Shown here in pieces: positions 35,761 to 44,728 of a stretch of 64,000 nucleotides of DNA. Position 1 is the first letter of the stretch, and each line of letters opens with the position of its first letter. Where the stretch lies: NCBI GenBank assembly GCA_943370175.1, contig CALRPU020000031.1, positions 1 through 64,000 on the forward strand, read 5' to 3'. The translations under genes and the position numbers were made by a program. Source of the DNA: Ideonella_A intermedia_A. GTDB lineage: Bacteria > Pseudomonadota > Gammaproteobacteria > Burkholderiales > Burkholderiaceae_C. The notes under the pieces were generated by a model. It did not search any database and was not told the origin of the DNA. It saw nothing but the letters and a program-made list of their open reading frames with translations.

Positions 35761-36948
35761 ATGCTTCATCTTCTCCACACTGCCGATTGGCAGATCGGTC
35801 GCACCTACGCCGGTTTCCCGCCCGAGGATGCTGTTCCGATGGCCGAGGCGCGATTCACGGCCGTTGAGCGCATCGCTCAGATGGCCCAACGCGAGGCCGT
35901 CGACCTTGTCATCGTCGCCGGCGATGTTTTCGATTCGCAAACCGTTTCCGAGCGAACCATCCGCCGCTTGTTCAACGCGTTGCAAGGATTCACCGGCCCC
36001 TGGTTGATGATTCCTGGCAACCACGACGCCGCCCTCACCGAGAGCGTGTGGACCCACGCCCAGCGCCTGGGCGTCGTGCCCGCCCAAGTCCACCTCGCGC
36101 TCAACCCCGGCGCGGTCGACTTTCCGGCGCTGCGCCTGAGCGTGCTGTGCGCCCCGCTGACACAGCGTCACACCCACAGCGACCTCACCGACTGGTTCGA
36201 CCGGCATGAGTCGCCCGAGGGCTGGTGCCGGGTGGGTGTGGCACACGGGGCCGTCCAGGGTGTGCTTCCCGAGGGCATCGACTCCGCCAACCCGATTGCC
36301 GCCGACCGGGCGTCGCGCGCCCGCCTGGACTACTTCGCGCTCGGCGATTGGCATGGAACCCGCCGAATCGATGACCGAACCTGGTATGCCGGTACACCCG
36401 AGCCTGACCGGTTCAAGGCCAACGATTCCGGACAGGCTCTCCTGGTCGAGATCGAGGGGCCCGGCTCCGGGGCGCAGCTCACCGCCCCCGACATCCGCAC
36501 CACCCTGCGCGTCAACCCGACCCCGGTCGCTCAGTTCCGCTGGTCGCAGCGGCAGGTTCGGCTGGCGGTGTCCAGTGACCTCGATGCCCTGGAGGTCGAA
36601 CTGGCCCGCCTGGAGGCCCCGGATGTTTTCGAGCTGGCGGTGGACGGCCAGATCGATCTGGCGGGCCGAGCTCGCCTGAACGTCGCAGTGGCCTCGGCCG
36701 CCGCGCGGGCACGCAGCCTGCGCACGGACCTTGGCGGCCTGCGCCTCGCGCCCACCGCCGATGACATTGCTGCACTGCGGGCCGACGGCTACCTTGCTGA
36801 ACTGATCACCGAACTGCGGGCCGGCGGCGACGCTACCGATCCAACCGAGGCCGAACGCGCGCGCGATGCGCTGGCCCTGCTGACGGCTGTCCTGTCAGAG
36901 CGGGCTGCAGCGCCCACCCTGGCCGTGGTCGCGGGAGCCACCGCATGA
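35761..36948 (+). CDS. Mre11/SbcD-like nuclease
   Basis: A 395-residue calcineurin-type phosphoesterase. Motifs: LHTADWQIGR (residues 5-14), VIVAGDVFDS, IPGNHDAAL, GVAHGAV and FALGDWHGTRR. The first motif is DWQ rather than the usual DxH, so one metal-ligand histidine is Gln. The C-terminus (about 280-395) is helical and may contact the partner ATPase. It overlaps the next gene by ATGA (36945-36948). The pair resembles SbcCD/Mre11-Rad50 or YhaO/YhaN and is expected to process DNA ends. Confidence 0.85.
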   Translation: MLHLLHTADWQIGRTYAGFPPEDAVPMAEARFTAVERIAQMAQREAVDLVIVAGDVFDSQTVSERTIRRLFNALQGFTGPWLMIPGNHDAALTESVWTHAQRLGVVPAQVHLALNPGAVDFPALRLSVLCAPLTQRHTHSDLTDWFDRHESPEGWCRVGVAHGAVQGVLPEGIDSANPIAADRASRARLDYFALGDWHGTRRIDDRTWYAGTPEPDRFKANDSGQALLVEIEGPGSGAQLTAPDIRTTLRVNPTPVAQFRWSQRQVRLAVSSDLDALEVELARLEAPDVFELAVDGQIDLAGRARLNVAVASAAARARSLRTDLGGLRLAPTADDIAALRADGYLAELITELRAGGDATDPTEAERARDALALLTAVLSERAAAPTLAVVAGATA

Positions 36949-39638
36949 GGTTGCAACGCCTGCGGGTGACCGAACTCCGCCAGTTCCGCCAGCCCTTCGA
37001 ACTTTCCGGGCTGGACCCGGGCCTGAACCTCTTCACCGGCCCGAACGAGTCCGGCAAGAGCACCCTGGTGCGAGCGATCCGGGCTGCTTTCGTGGAACGT
37101 CACCGGTCCACCAGCGTGGAGGACCTGAGGCCCTACGGCGACTCGGCCGCCACACCCAGCATCGAGCTCGACTTCATGATCGACGGTGAGCTGCACCGGC
37201 TGAGCAAGAGCTTTCTGCAGAAGAAGCGTTGCGAGCTACTGATCGGTGCCACCGGCGCCCGCCGCCTGGAGGGCGTCGAGGCCGAGGACCACCTCGCCGA
37301 GCGCCTGGGCTACCAGTTCGCCCAGAAGGGCGGGACACGCCTCGACCTGCTCGGCGTCCCCGGCCTGCTCTGGATCGAACAGGGCAGCGCCCAACACCTG
37401 CGCGAAGCGGTGCAGTGGGCCAGCGCGCACCTGCGCGGTGCACTTGAGGGGGCATCCGCCACCGACGATGCCACCGGCGACCTCGCCGCCACAGGCGGTG
37501 ATGCCGTCATCGAGGCCGTCCGCCAGCGCCGCGACGACCTGCTTACCAAAGCGGGCAAGCCGCGCCATGCCTACCAGGCGGCCGGCGAGGCCGTCGACGA
37601 ACTCGACCGCCAGATCACCGACCTCGAGGCCCAGATCCAGACCTACCGCCACCAGGTCGACCGCCTCGCCCAGTTGCGAGAGACCCACGCCACCGACGAA
37701 TCGACCACGCCCTGGGCAGCGTTGCGTACGGAGCAGGCCAAGGCGGAGGAAGCCTTGAGCGCTGTCAAGACGCTGGGTGCTGAGCTGACCCGCGAGCGCG
37801 ACAACCTCCAGCAGCGCAATGGCCTGCGGGAACTGCTGATTGATCGCCTGCAGCGCCACGCAGCCGACAAGCAGGCGCTGATCCAGCGTGAGCAGGCGCT
37901 CACTGCCACGGTACAGAAGCACGATGGCCTGCAGGAGCGCACGCGCGCGTTTCAGCTCGAACGCGACCAGGCCCAGCAGCGGCTGAGCGCAGCGCGGGCC
38001 GCCTGCACCCTCGCCCGCCAGGAGGAGAGCCGCCGGGTCCTCAGCCGACAACGCACCGAAGCCCAGGAACGTGGCCAGGAACTGTTGGCCAAGCTCACCC
38101 AGGCCCGTGCCCAAGAGGAGCGAGCCGCCGCGTTGCGCCGGGAGGCCACCCTGCTGCGGATCGAGCCGACCGACCTGGCCCGGCTGCGCGAGCAGCACCA
38201 GGGGCTGCTGAAGCTCGCGATCGAGCAGCAGGCGGTGGCCACCCGGCTGCGTTTCGAGTTGATGCCGGGCGCGACCCTGGCACTGGGCGCCGAGGCGCTG
38301 GCCGGCGGCGGCGAACGGCTGCTGCTCGAGCCGACGACGCTGGCGATTCCTGGGGTCGGCGAACTCCAGATCAGCCCAGGCGGCAGCGATCTCGCCGAAC
38401 TGGTCCAGCGCCGTGCCGAACTCGAGCAAGCCCACCGCGCCCTGCTGCAGCGGCTCGGCCTGCCGGACATGGCCGCGGCGGAAGCCCGTGCCCAGAGCCA
38501 TGCCGGCGCGGTGGCCGATGCGGCGTCGGCGGTCAAGGCGGTGGAGTTGCTGGCCCCCAAGGGCCTCGCGGCGCTACAGGCCGAGCTGGACCAGGTGCAA
38601 GCCCGTGAGCGTGAAGCGGCGGCCGGGCTGGAGCAGCTTGCGTTGCTGCTTGCACCAGTAGTCGCCTCGGCGCCCGAATCGAACTTGCCAACGGCACTCA
38701 CCCTGGCAGAGGCCGAACTCGCGCTGGAGGCCGCCCAGGCGCAGGCCGACGCGATCGGCGCCCAGCTCCAGGCGGCCCAGGCCGCGCTGACGGCAGTGGT
38801 CGGCCAGCGGCAGGACGCCCAGCGCGAACGCGATGTCCTCGGGCAGGCCCTGCAGGACCCGGCGCTCCTGGCCGACATCGCGGCCTGGCAGCGGGACCTG
38901 GCCGAGTCGCAGGTGCAGACGACGGCCCTCCAGGCGCGCATCGCCGAGCTGGAGGCGCGGTTGCAGCAGGCGCGGCCGGAGATCCTGGCCCAGGACGTCG
39001 AGCGGCTGCGCCGAAGCGCCGACGCGGCGCTGGAGACCCAGCGGGCGCGTGCCCTGGAAATCCGGGGCCTCGAAGCGGAGCTGGCCAGCGCCGGCCGGTC
39101 GGGTCTGGAAGAACAACTGGCCCTGCGCCAGGCCGAGCAGGTGCTCGCCCGTCGGCGGCTCGAGGAGCTGCGGCGCCAGGCCGTGGCTGCGGACTACCTG
39201 CTCGAGCGGCTGCTGAGCCGGCGCCAGGCCCTCACGCGCCGGCTGCAGGCACCTCTGCAGCGGCACCTGGACCGATATCTGCAACTGATGCTGCCGCAGG
39301 GTCGGCTGGAGGTGAGCGAGGACCTCGCGCCCGGGGCGCTGGTGCGGCCCGGATCACGTGGCCCGGAATCGGTCGATGTCGACACCCTGAGCTTTGGCGC
39401 CCGCGAACAGATGGGGGTGATCAGCCGGCTGGCGTATGCCGACCTGCTGAAGGAAGCCGGGCGTCCGACGCTGATCATTCTGGACGATGCGCTGGTGCAC
39501 AGCGATGCCCAGCGGCTGGCGCAGATGAAGCGGGCGATCTTCGATGCGTCGCAGCGGCACCAGGTGCTGGTGTTCACGTGCCATCCGCAGGCATGGCGCG
39601 ACCTCGGCGTGACACCGCGCACCTTGGAGGCCCGCTGA
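36945..39638 (+). CDS. Rad50/SbcC-like SMC ATPase
   Basis: An 897-residue ATPase. Walker A is TGPNESGKST at residues 31-40. A long charged coiled coil interrupted by a globular part follows (including FELMPGATLALGAEALAGGG near 440). The C-terminus has the signature LSFGAREQMG and Walker B TLIILDDALVHSD, then FTCHPQAWRDL. No CxxC zinc hook was seen in the coil, unlike canonical Rad50. It partners the Mre11-like gene (4-bp overlap) and is followed within 3 bp by a repeat-protein gene. Confidence 0.88.
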   Translation: MRLQRLRVTELRQFRQPFELSGLDPGLNLFTGPNESGKSTLVRAIRAAFVERHRSTSVEDLRPYGDSAATPSIELDFMIDGELHRLSKSFLQKKRCELLIGATGARRLEGVEAEDHLAERLGYQFAQKGGTRLDLLGVPGLLWIEQGSAQHLREAVQWASAHLRGALEGASATDDATGDLAATGGDAVIEAVRQRRDDLLTKAGKPRHAYQAAGEAVDELDRQITDLEAQIQTYRHQVDRLAQLRETHATDESTTPWAALRTEQAKAEEALSAVKTLGAELTRERDNLQQRNGLRELLIDRLQRHAADKQALIQREQALTATVQKHDGLQERTRAFQLERDQAQQRLSAARAACTLARQEESRRVLSRQRTEAQERGQELLAKLTQARAQEERAAALRREATLLRIEPTDLARLREQHQGLLKLAIEQQAVATRLRFELMPGATLALGAEALAGGGERLLLEPTTLAIPGVGELQISPGGSDLAELVQRRAELEQAHRALLQRLGLPDMAAAEARAQSHAGAVADAASAVKAVELLAPKGLAALQAELDQVQAREREAAAGLEQLALLLAPVVASAPESNLPTALTLAEAELALEAAQAQADAIGAQLQAAQAALTAVVGQRQDAQRERDVLGQALQDPALLADIAAWQRDLAESQVQTTALQARIAELEARLQQARPEILAQDVERLRRSADAALETQRARALEIRGLEAELASAGRSGLEEQLALRQAEQVLARRRLEELRRQAVAADYLLERLLSRRQALTRRLQAPLQRHLDRYLQLMLPQGRLEVSEDLAPGALVRPGSRGPESVDVDTLSFGAREQMGVISRLAYADLLKEAGRPTLIILDDALVHSDAQRLAQMKRAIFDASQRHQVLVFTCHPQAWRDLGVTPRTLEAR

Positions 39639-39641
39639 GCA

Positions 39642-41274
39642 ATGAGCACCTCCTGGAGATCCCGTGGATCGATCGCCATGCCGATCGACGAGGAGGTCGA
39701 GCCGAGTGGGGAGACGGCTTTGAATGAGCTCGAGACCCACGCAGGCGTGGAGGCCATGCGCGCTTTCCTGGTCGTCCAGGGCGCGAATGCGCTGGCCGAG
39801 CGGCTGATCGCGCTCGCCTGGCGGGATCGGGAGGTGTCGCGTGAGCTGTTCCAGTGGCGCCGGCTGACGCCACCGCCGGGGGCGCTCGACGACCTGCGTA
39901 CGCTGGTCGACGACATCATCGATCCCGGGCGGAACTACATCGCCTGGGGGACGGCCGGGCCCTATGTCGCCCGGGCGGAGGCGGTGGTACCGCTGCTGGC
40001 CTCGGTGCGCGCCCGCGATCCGGACGAGGCGGTCGAATTGGGCGAGCACGCGATGCGGACGGCCTGGCGGGTGCTGACCACCCAGGCCGACGATTCCTTC
40101 GGGGAGATCGGTGGCTTCATCGGGCGGATCGCCGGGGAGTGGGTGGCGGCGCTGGCAGCCGCGCCGCCCCGGCCGGCGGCCTACGGCGTCCACTACCTGA
40201 CGCTGCTGCGCGACGCGCCGTTCGACTGCTTCGATCCCGATGCGGCCGAGGCGGCGATGGGGGAACCAGCGAGGGAGGCCTTCCGGCGGGAGCTGGCCTC
40301 GCGCTGGCCGTGCGGCACGGGCGGCGCCGGCGGAGGCCACCCGGGTCGACGTCGCCGCCTTGGAAGCCGCGGCGCGTCAGCGCTTGACGGTGCGGCAGCA
40401 CGCCGAACAGGTGCGCAGGGTCGATCCTGGGCTGACGTACACCCACGGCCAGCTGGAGGCGCACCACCTGCGGCAGTTGGAGGCCCAGCACGATGTCGAA
40501 GCACTGCGGGATGCGATGCAAGCCGGGCTCGGCCAGCCTGCGGGCTACCTGCGGATCACCGGCATGCTGGACCGCATGGGCCGGCCAGACGAGGCGCTGG
40601 CGTATGCGCGGGCGGGCTGTGCCGTTTTCCTGGACCAGACGCAGCTGTTGGAGGACCTGCTGCAGCGGGTCGAGCGGCCTGGAGGCGTGGCGTCGGGCGC
40701 AACCACCGCAGGTGGTGATGGAGGCACGGGCGCCGGCGCGGCGCAGTTCAGCACGGAGTCCCTCGCGATCCGGCGCCGGCTGTTCGAGCTGGATCCCGGC
40801 GTGGACCGGTACCGCAGCCTGCTCGCGGCCCAGGTGGCGATGGGCGGTGATGCGCTGTCTCTGCGCGACAACCTCATGCGGTGGTTGCAGGCGCGAGAAC
40901 AGGAGGGGGTGCAGTCCCGCCCAGGGCGTGGACCGGACGTGGGCTTGCGGGCGCAGATCCTGTGCACCGAGGAACGCTGGGTGGAACTGTTGGACTCGCT
41001 GCGGCCGCCGGCGCGCTGCAGCGCAGGCGGGCGACTCGGCATTGCCCGGTCCTTGCCGCCGGAGTTCGCCGAGCAGCGGGTAGCGCTGCTGGTGGGCGTG
41101 CTCGATGACCAGCTGCTCACGGCCAAGAGCCCCTACCGCAGCGAATTGGCGCTGGTGCGCGAGATCGCCGGCCTGCTCGGATCGATGGAGCGGCGGCGCT
41201 GGATCGACAGTCTTCGGAAGCGCTATGCCGCGAAGAGAAACTTCGTCGCGGGCTTGGCGGGGTGTGGTGAATGA
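39642..41274 (+). pseudogene. DUF6880/SWIM-associated repeat protein, one frameshift
   Basis: The gene starts at ATG 39642, 3 bp after the ATPase, and ends at 41274. The first part (VEAMRAFLVVQGANALAERL to GFIGRIAGEWVAAL) and second part (RQRLTVRQHAEQV, LRQLEAQHDVEALRDAM, YLRITGMLDRMGRPDEALAY) are in different frames; the break is near 40305-40330. The helical-repeat content matches the C-terminal part of SWIM zinc-finger/DUF6880 proteins (family name from memory). If the frame break is a sequencing error, the protein is about 540 residues and a third subunit of the Mre11/Rad50-like operon. Confidence 0.6.
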
Positions 41275-41350
41275 AGCCCTGCCGGAACGACGGGGGGCTC
41301 ACCGGCCGATGCCTGCCTGGGAGAATGGCAACGGGTCGCAGGGGACGAGG

Positions 41351-41647
41351 ATGTTGATCACGGATGCGCGGGACTATCTGGACGAAAAGGGTGCGCTCGC
41401 GCCGCTCAAGGGGGCGGCGCTCCAGCTGGCGGAGTTCCACGGCGCCGTGATCAGCTGGGCGACCGACTACGAGGAAATCGGACTGCCCAAGCCGCCCTGC
41501 CCCAGGTGCAAATCCGAGATCCAGATCACCCGGGGGCTCGACGATGCGATCGTCTGGCGCTGCCTGGGGTGCTCCCATGAGGGGCGGATCTCCCACTGGC
41601 AGGGGACGCTGTGGGACATGGCCGATCGGCCGGAACGAACCGAGTGA
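41351..41647 (+). CDS. Small zinc-ribbon protein
   Basis: A 98-residue protein. CPRCKSEI and CLGCSHEG form a four-cysteine zinc ribbon at about residues 45-75, flanked by an N-terminal helix (DYLDEKGALAPLKGAALQLA) and WQGTLWDMADRP. ATG 41351 follows AGGGGA; an upstream ATG at 41309 would add 14 residues. It lies 76 bp after the repeat-protein gene and could belong to the same operon. The family is unknown. Confidence 0.55.
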   Translation: MLITDARDYLDEKGALAPLKGAALQLAEFHGAVISWATDYEEIGLPKPPCPRCKSEIQITRGLDDAIVWRCLGCSHEGRISHWQGTLWDMADRPERTE

Positions 41648-41683
41648 GCGGAATCCGGACGGCCACACGCCAGATGCCCCCCC

Positions 41684-42172
41684 GTGCGCGATGAACCCGA
41701 TCCCTGGCAGGCCGAAGCGGACGCCGCGGAGTTCGCGGCATCCGACCACGATGTCGCGTTCTCAGCGCTGCTGCCGGCCGAGCTTGCTCACCACGGCGCG
41801 ATCGCCGATGCGGATCCTGCGTTCGAAGCGGAGTTCTTCGACTGGCTCGAATCCCTGAGCAAAGATGCCGTCGTGCTGCTGGTGCTCGAGCAATGCTGCG
41901 CCGAAGGCGTGCTGTTGCCGCCCGACATGCGCGGCGCGCGCATCATGTCGGCGCCCTGGGATGCCGTCGCGAAACTCGACCTTTTCCTGAGCACGGCCAG
42001 CGCGCACGTGATCGCGCACATGGCCCTCACCGTGTTCTGGCTGGTTCGAGCAGAACGTGCCCGTCGACGGGGTCCCCCCGACTGGTCGCCGCGGGCTGAG
42101 CTGCCAGCCGTCGTGGAGGAACGTGCGTTCTTTCGGCCGTCGCGGGTGAGGTTTCGTCGATACGGAGGGTGA
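41684..42172 (+). CDS. Hypothetical protein
   Basis: A 162-residue protein from GTG 41684, 36 bp after the zinc-ribbon gene. It is acidic in the first half (DEPDPWQAEADAAEFAASD, then FEAEFFDWLESLSKDAVVLL) and has a basic C-terminus (ERAFFRPSRVRFRRYGG). No membrane segment is certain, though HVIAHMALTVFWLV is hydrophobic. I recognise no family. It is convergent with the Sir2 gene. Confidence 0.5.
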   Translation: MRDEPDPWQAEADAAEFAASDHDVAFSALLPAELAHHGAIADADPAFEAEFFDWLESLSKDAVVLLVLEQCCAEGVLLPPDMRGARIMSAPWDAVAKLDLFLSTASAHVIAHMALTVFWLVRAERARRRGPPDWSPRAELPAVVEERAFFRPSRVRFRRYGG

Positions 42173-42205
42173 GCTCGGGCGCTCGGTTGTCCGGGCTTCG
42201 CAGGA

Positions 42206-43084
42206 TCATGCGGCATCGAGCCGCTGCTGGATCGCCAGCAGACTCGCGAGCGCCGGTGCGGCGATGCCCACATGCGGCGAGCCCGGCACGGCCGGCTGTC
42301 GCGGGTTGATCCGCACCAGCACGGCCAGGCGATCGATGATCGCCTGGTGGCTGAAATGCCGCACCGAGGGGACATCGGTGCCGGCCCCGATTTCGAGGAC
42401 CACGAGCCGCTGCACGCCGGACAGCCAGGCTTGAAGGCGGGCCTGCTGCCGTTGCGCGCGGTCCTCGATCCAGGCGGGGTCGCCGAACATCAGGATGTTC
42501 GGGCGGGCCAGCGCCCCGCAGCGTGGGCAGCTGGGCGGATCGTTCAGCAGCCGGCAACTTTCGAGGTCGACCACCGGGGTGAAGCCGTCGGCAGGCCAGA
42601 TGTCCTCGCTGCAGGGTCGCGTGCACTGGAGGTGGTGGATCGAGCCATGGCACTCGGCCACGACGGCTTCGCCGAAGCCCGCGCGCTGGAACTGTCCGTC
42701 GACGTTGGACGTGAAGACGAACGCACCGTTCAGCATGCGCTCGCCCCAGGCACGCAGGAGGCTGAAACCGCTGTGCGGGACGGTTCGACGGTACAGCTCG
42801 AGCCGGTGGCCATAGAAACCCCAGGCCAGGCCCGGGTCGCGCACGAAGGTTCGAGGACTGGCCACCTCCTGGAAGTTCAAGCCGTGCCGACCGAGCGCCG
42901 GGTAGGCTTTCCAGAAGCCTTCCGTTCCGCGGAAGTCGGGCAGACCGGAGTCCACACCGATGCCCGCACCTGCGGCGATGAGCAGGGCATCGGCGTGGGC
43001 GATGAGGTCGGCTGCCGCATCGATGGCATGCGCTTGCTGCGCAAGCGGGACGAAACTCCCGGTCGACGGGGGTGGTTGTTTCAT
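42206..43084 (-). CDS. Sir2-family NAD-dependent deacylase
   Basis: A 292-residue sirtuin. GAGIGVDSGLPDFRG binds NAD, TSNVDGQF is the conserved substrate/NAD loop, and ECHGSIHHLQC carries the catalytic His. Zinc cysteines are CHGSIHHLQC, PCSED and CPRCGA. C-terminal IGAGTDVPSVRH completes the Rossmann fold. The start is ATG 43084 (MKQPPPSTG). With zinc site intact it is a deacetylase-type sirtuin rather than a stand-alone NADase of defence systems. It lies convergent to the Mre11/Rad50-like operon, so a functional link is possible but unproven. Confidence 0.88.
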   Translation of the reverse strand: MKQPPPSTGSFVPLAQQAHAIDAAADLIAHADALLIAAGAGIGVDSGLPDFRGTEGFWKAYPALGRHGLNFQEVASPRTFVRDPGLAWGFYGHRLELYRRTVPHSGFSLLRAWGERMLNGAFVFTSNVDGQFQRAGFGEAVVAECHGSIHHLQCTRPCSEDIWPADGFTPVVDLESCRLLNDPPSCPRCGALARPNILMFGDPAWIEDRAQRQQARLQAWLSGVQRLVVLEIGAGTDVPSVRHFSHQAIIDRLAVLVRINPRQPAVPGSPHVGIAAPALASLLAIQQRLDAA

Positions 43085-43280
43085 TGCTGACGTGACGACG
43101 GTGGTGCGCGAGGGCCGGCGCTCGATTGTTACCAGTCCCGGTTGACCGTCCAGGTTCAGCGACGAGCGCGGGGGATTCCGGCGCCAAAGCATTGGACAAA
43201 GCCCCCGTCACTGGCCGAGGGGTCGATCTGAGCTACAAGGTTGGGGTCGTTCGCCCAACTCCGATGCGCCAGAGCAAAAC

Positions 43281-43715
43281 ATGCCTCACAAGACCTCAGC
43301 ACTCATGGCCGGTCTGCTGGTCGGTGTGTCATTGCACGCCGCGGCCGGAGACACCAATCCGCTGGCCGCGGAGCGCTGGAAGACCCGTCCCCTGGTGGTG
43401 GTGGTGCCTGCACCTGGGGATCCGGTGCTCACGGCAATGCAGGCCGAATTGAGCCGCGACGCGATGCGTGCCGGCTTCGAGGAACGCGAGATGGTCCTCT
43501 ACACCGTGGTGGCGGGCCAGGGCCGCCGCGGCGAGCGGGCGCTTTCGGAGGGAGAGACCCGTGCGCTTCTTAAGGCGCTGGGCGCCGGCGAATCGCATGG
43601 CGCGTCGACCTACCTGGTGGGAAAGGACGGCGAGGTCAAGCTCCGGGAGCGAGGTGGCGTCACGCTGGAGAGGCTCTTCGTGCTGATCGACGGGATGCCG
43701 ATGAGACGGCGGTGA
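43281..43715 (+). CDS. DUF4174-like exported protein
   Basis: A 144-residue protein with a signal peptide (MPHKTSALMAGLLVGVSLHA then AAGD). The mature part (KTRPLVVVVPAPGDPVL, then MVLYTVVAGQG and YLVGKDGEVKLRERGGVTLE) has the thioredoxin-like fold of DUF4174 proteins without redox cysteines. Such proteins are periplasmic and of unknown function. It is the first of a run of small envelope-related genes. Confidence 0.75.
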   Translation: MPHKTSALMAGLLVGVSLHAAAGDTNPLAAERWKTRPLVVVVPAPGDPVLTAMQAELSRDAMRAGFEEREMVLYTVVAGQGRRGERALSEGETRALLKALGAGESHGASTYLVGKDGEVKLRERGGVTLERLFVLIDGMPMRRR

Positions 43716-43895
43716 GGATCCGCGAGCCCCGGGAGAGGCCCGTTCGAACCTGACCGGACCCATGGCAGCTGGCCAGGTTCTCGCGCGCTCGCTGCCGGCA
43801 GTTCGGACGCGGGCGGAGACCGTAGCCACAGGTCCCGCACCAGGCCCGCGGTGCCTATCATTGCGAACCCGAGTCCACAATTCCTGTCCGCCCTC

Positions 43896-44216
43896 ATGCT
43901 CGTCAGCAACCTGGAAACCGCACCTGGCCACCGAATCACCGCCCATTTGGGCATCGTCCAGGGCAGCACGGTGCGCGCCAAGCACGCTGGCAAGGACATC
44001 CTGGCGGGACTGAAGAACATCGTCGGCGGTGAGCTCAAGGCCTACACCGACCTGATGCAGGAGGCACGTGCCGAGGCCATGGAACGGATGACCGCCGAAG
44101 CACGTGCGATCGGCGCCAACGCGGTGCTGAACGTTCGCTTCGTCACCACCAGCATCACGATGGGTGCCGCCGAGATCCTGGCATATGGCTCGGCCGTTAC
44201 CGTCGAGCCGGTGTGA
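43896..44216 (+). CDS. YbjQ/UPF0145-family protein
   Basis: A 106-residue protein. MLVSNLETAPGHRI, GIVQGSTVRAKHAGKDI, then LMQEARAEAMERMTAEARAI and GANAVLNVRFVTTSI are the hallmarks of UPF0145. Members form pentamers of unknown function and are often linked to metal or stress response. The start at ATG 43896 is chosen over 43851 by homology. The next gene begins one base after its stop. Confidence 0.88.
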   Translation: MLVSNLETAPGHRITAHLGIVQGSTVRAKHAGKDILAGLKNIVGGELKAYTDLMQEARAEAMERMTAEARAIGANAVLNVRFVTTSITMGAAEILAYGSAVTVEPV

Positions 44217-44222
44217 GTGGCC

Positions 44223-44687
44223 ATGAGTTCGAGCTTCTGGGCTGAGACCCTCAACCTGTGGCTCCCGCTGAGCCTGTTGGTGGTGGGCTATGGTGTCGGC
44301 CGCCTGCAGGAGCGGCGCCATTTCCGCAGCATCCGCCAACGTGAAACCGAGCTGAAGCATGTGTTGGCGCTGAGCACACGTTATGTGCCCGACGGCGTGC
44401 ACGCGAGGGATGCGCGTCTAGTGAGCGGTGGAGTGGTCATCTCGTCCGACTACTTCAAGACCTTCGTCGCCGGATTCCGGGCCTTCTTCGGCGGACGCTT
44501 TCGTGGCTACGAAACCCTGCTGGAGCGCGCGCGCCGAGAAGCATTACTGCGCCTGAAGGAAGACGCCCGAGCCGCGGGCAGCACACTGGTGATCGGCGTG
44601 CGCTTCCAGACCACGAAGATCGCAGGCTCTTCGACACCCTCGGTCGAGGTGCTGGCCTTCGGCACAGCGCTGCTGCAGGTCGGCTGA
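44223..44687 (+). CDS. Membrane-anchored YbjQ-like protein
   Basis: A 154-residue protein. A single hydrophobic segment near the N-terminus (LNLWLPLSLLVVGYGVG) is followed by a YbjQ-like domain (ARREALLRLKEDARAAGSTL and VIGVRFQTTKI). It appears to be a tandem paralogue of the preceding protein with an added anchor. ATG 44223 is used; GTG 44217 directly after the previous stop is an alternative. The pair may form a mixed oligomer at the membrane. Confidence 0.82.
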   Translation: MSSSFWAETLNLWLPLSLLVVGYGVGRLQERRHFRSIRQRETELKHVLALSTRYVPDGVHARDARLVSGGVVISSDYFKTFVAGFRAFFGGRFRGYETLLERARREALLRLKEDARAAGSTLVIGVRFQTTKIAGSSTPSVEVLAFGTALLQVG

Positions 44688-44728
44688 GCCCGCCCAGCGG
44701 CAGCACCCCGAGGCGATCGACGCCTGCC

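Noticed and set aside
36945..39638. Long minus-strand frames opposite the ATPase gene
   Set aside because: They mirror the coiled-coil region, whose repeated codons keep the antisense frames open.
42206..43084. Sir2 as NAD-depleting defence effector (Thoeris- or DSR-like)
   Set aside because: The zinc cysteines and the catalytic CHGS region are intact and it is a small single-domain sirtuin, which fits a deacylase better; a link to the neighbouring operon is kept only as a hypothesis.
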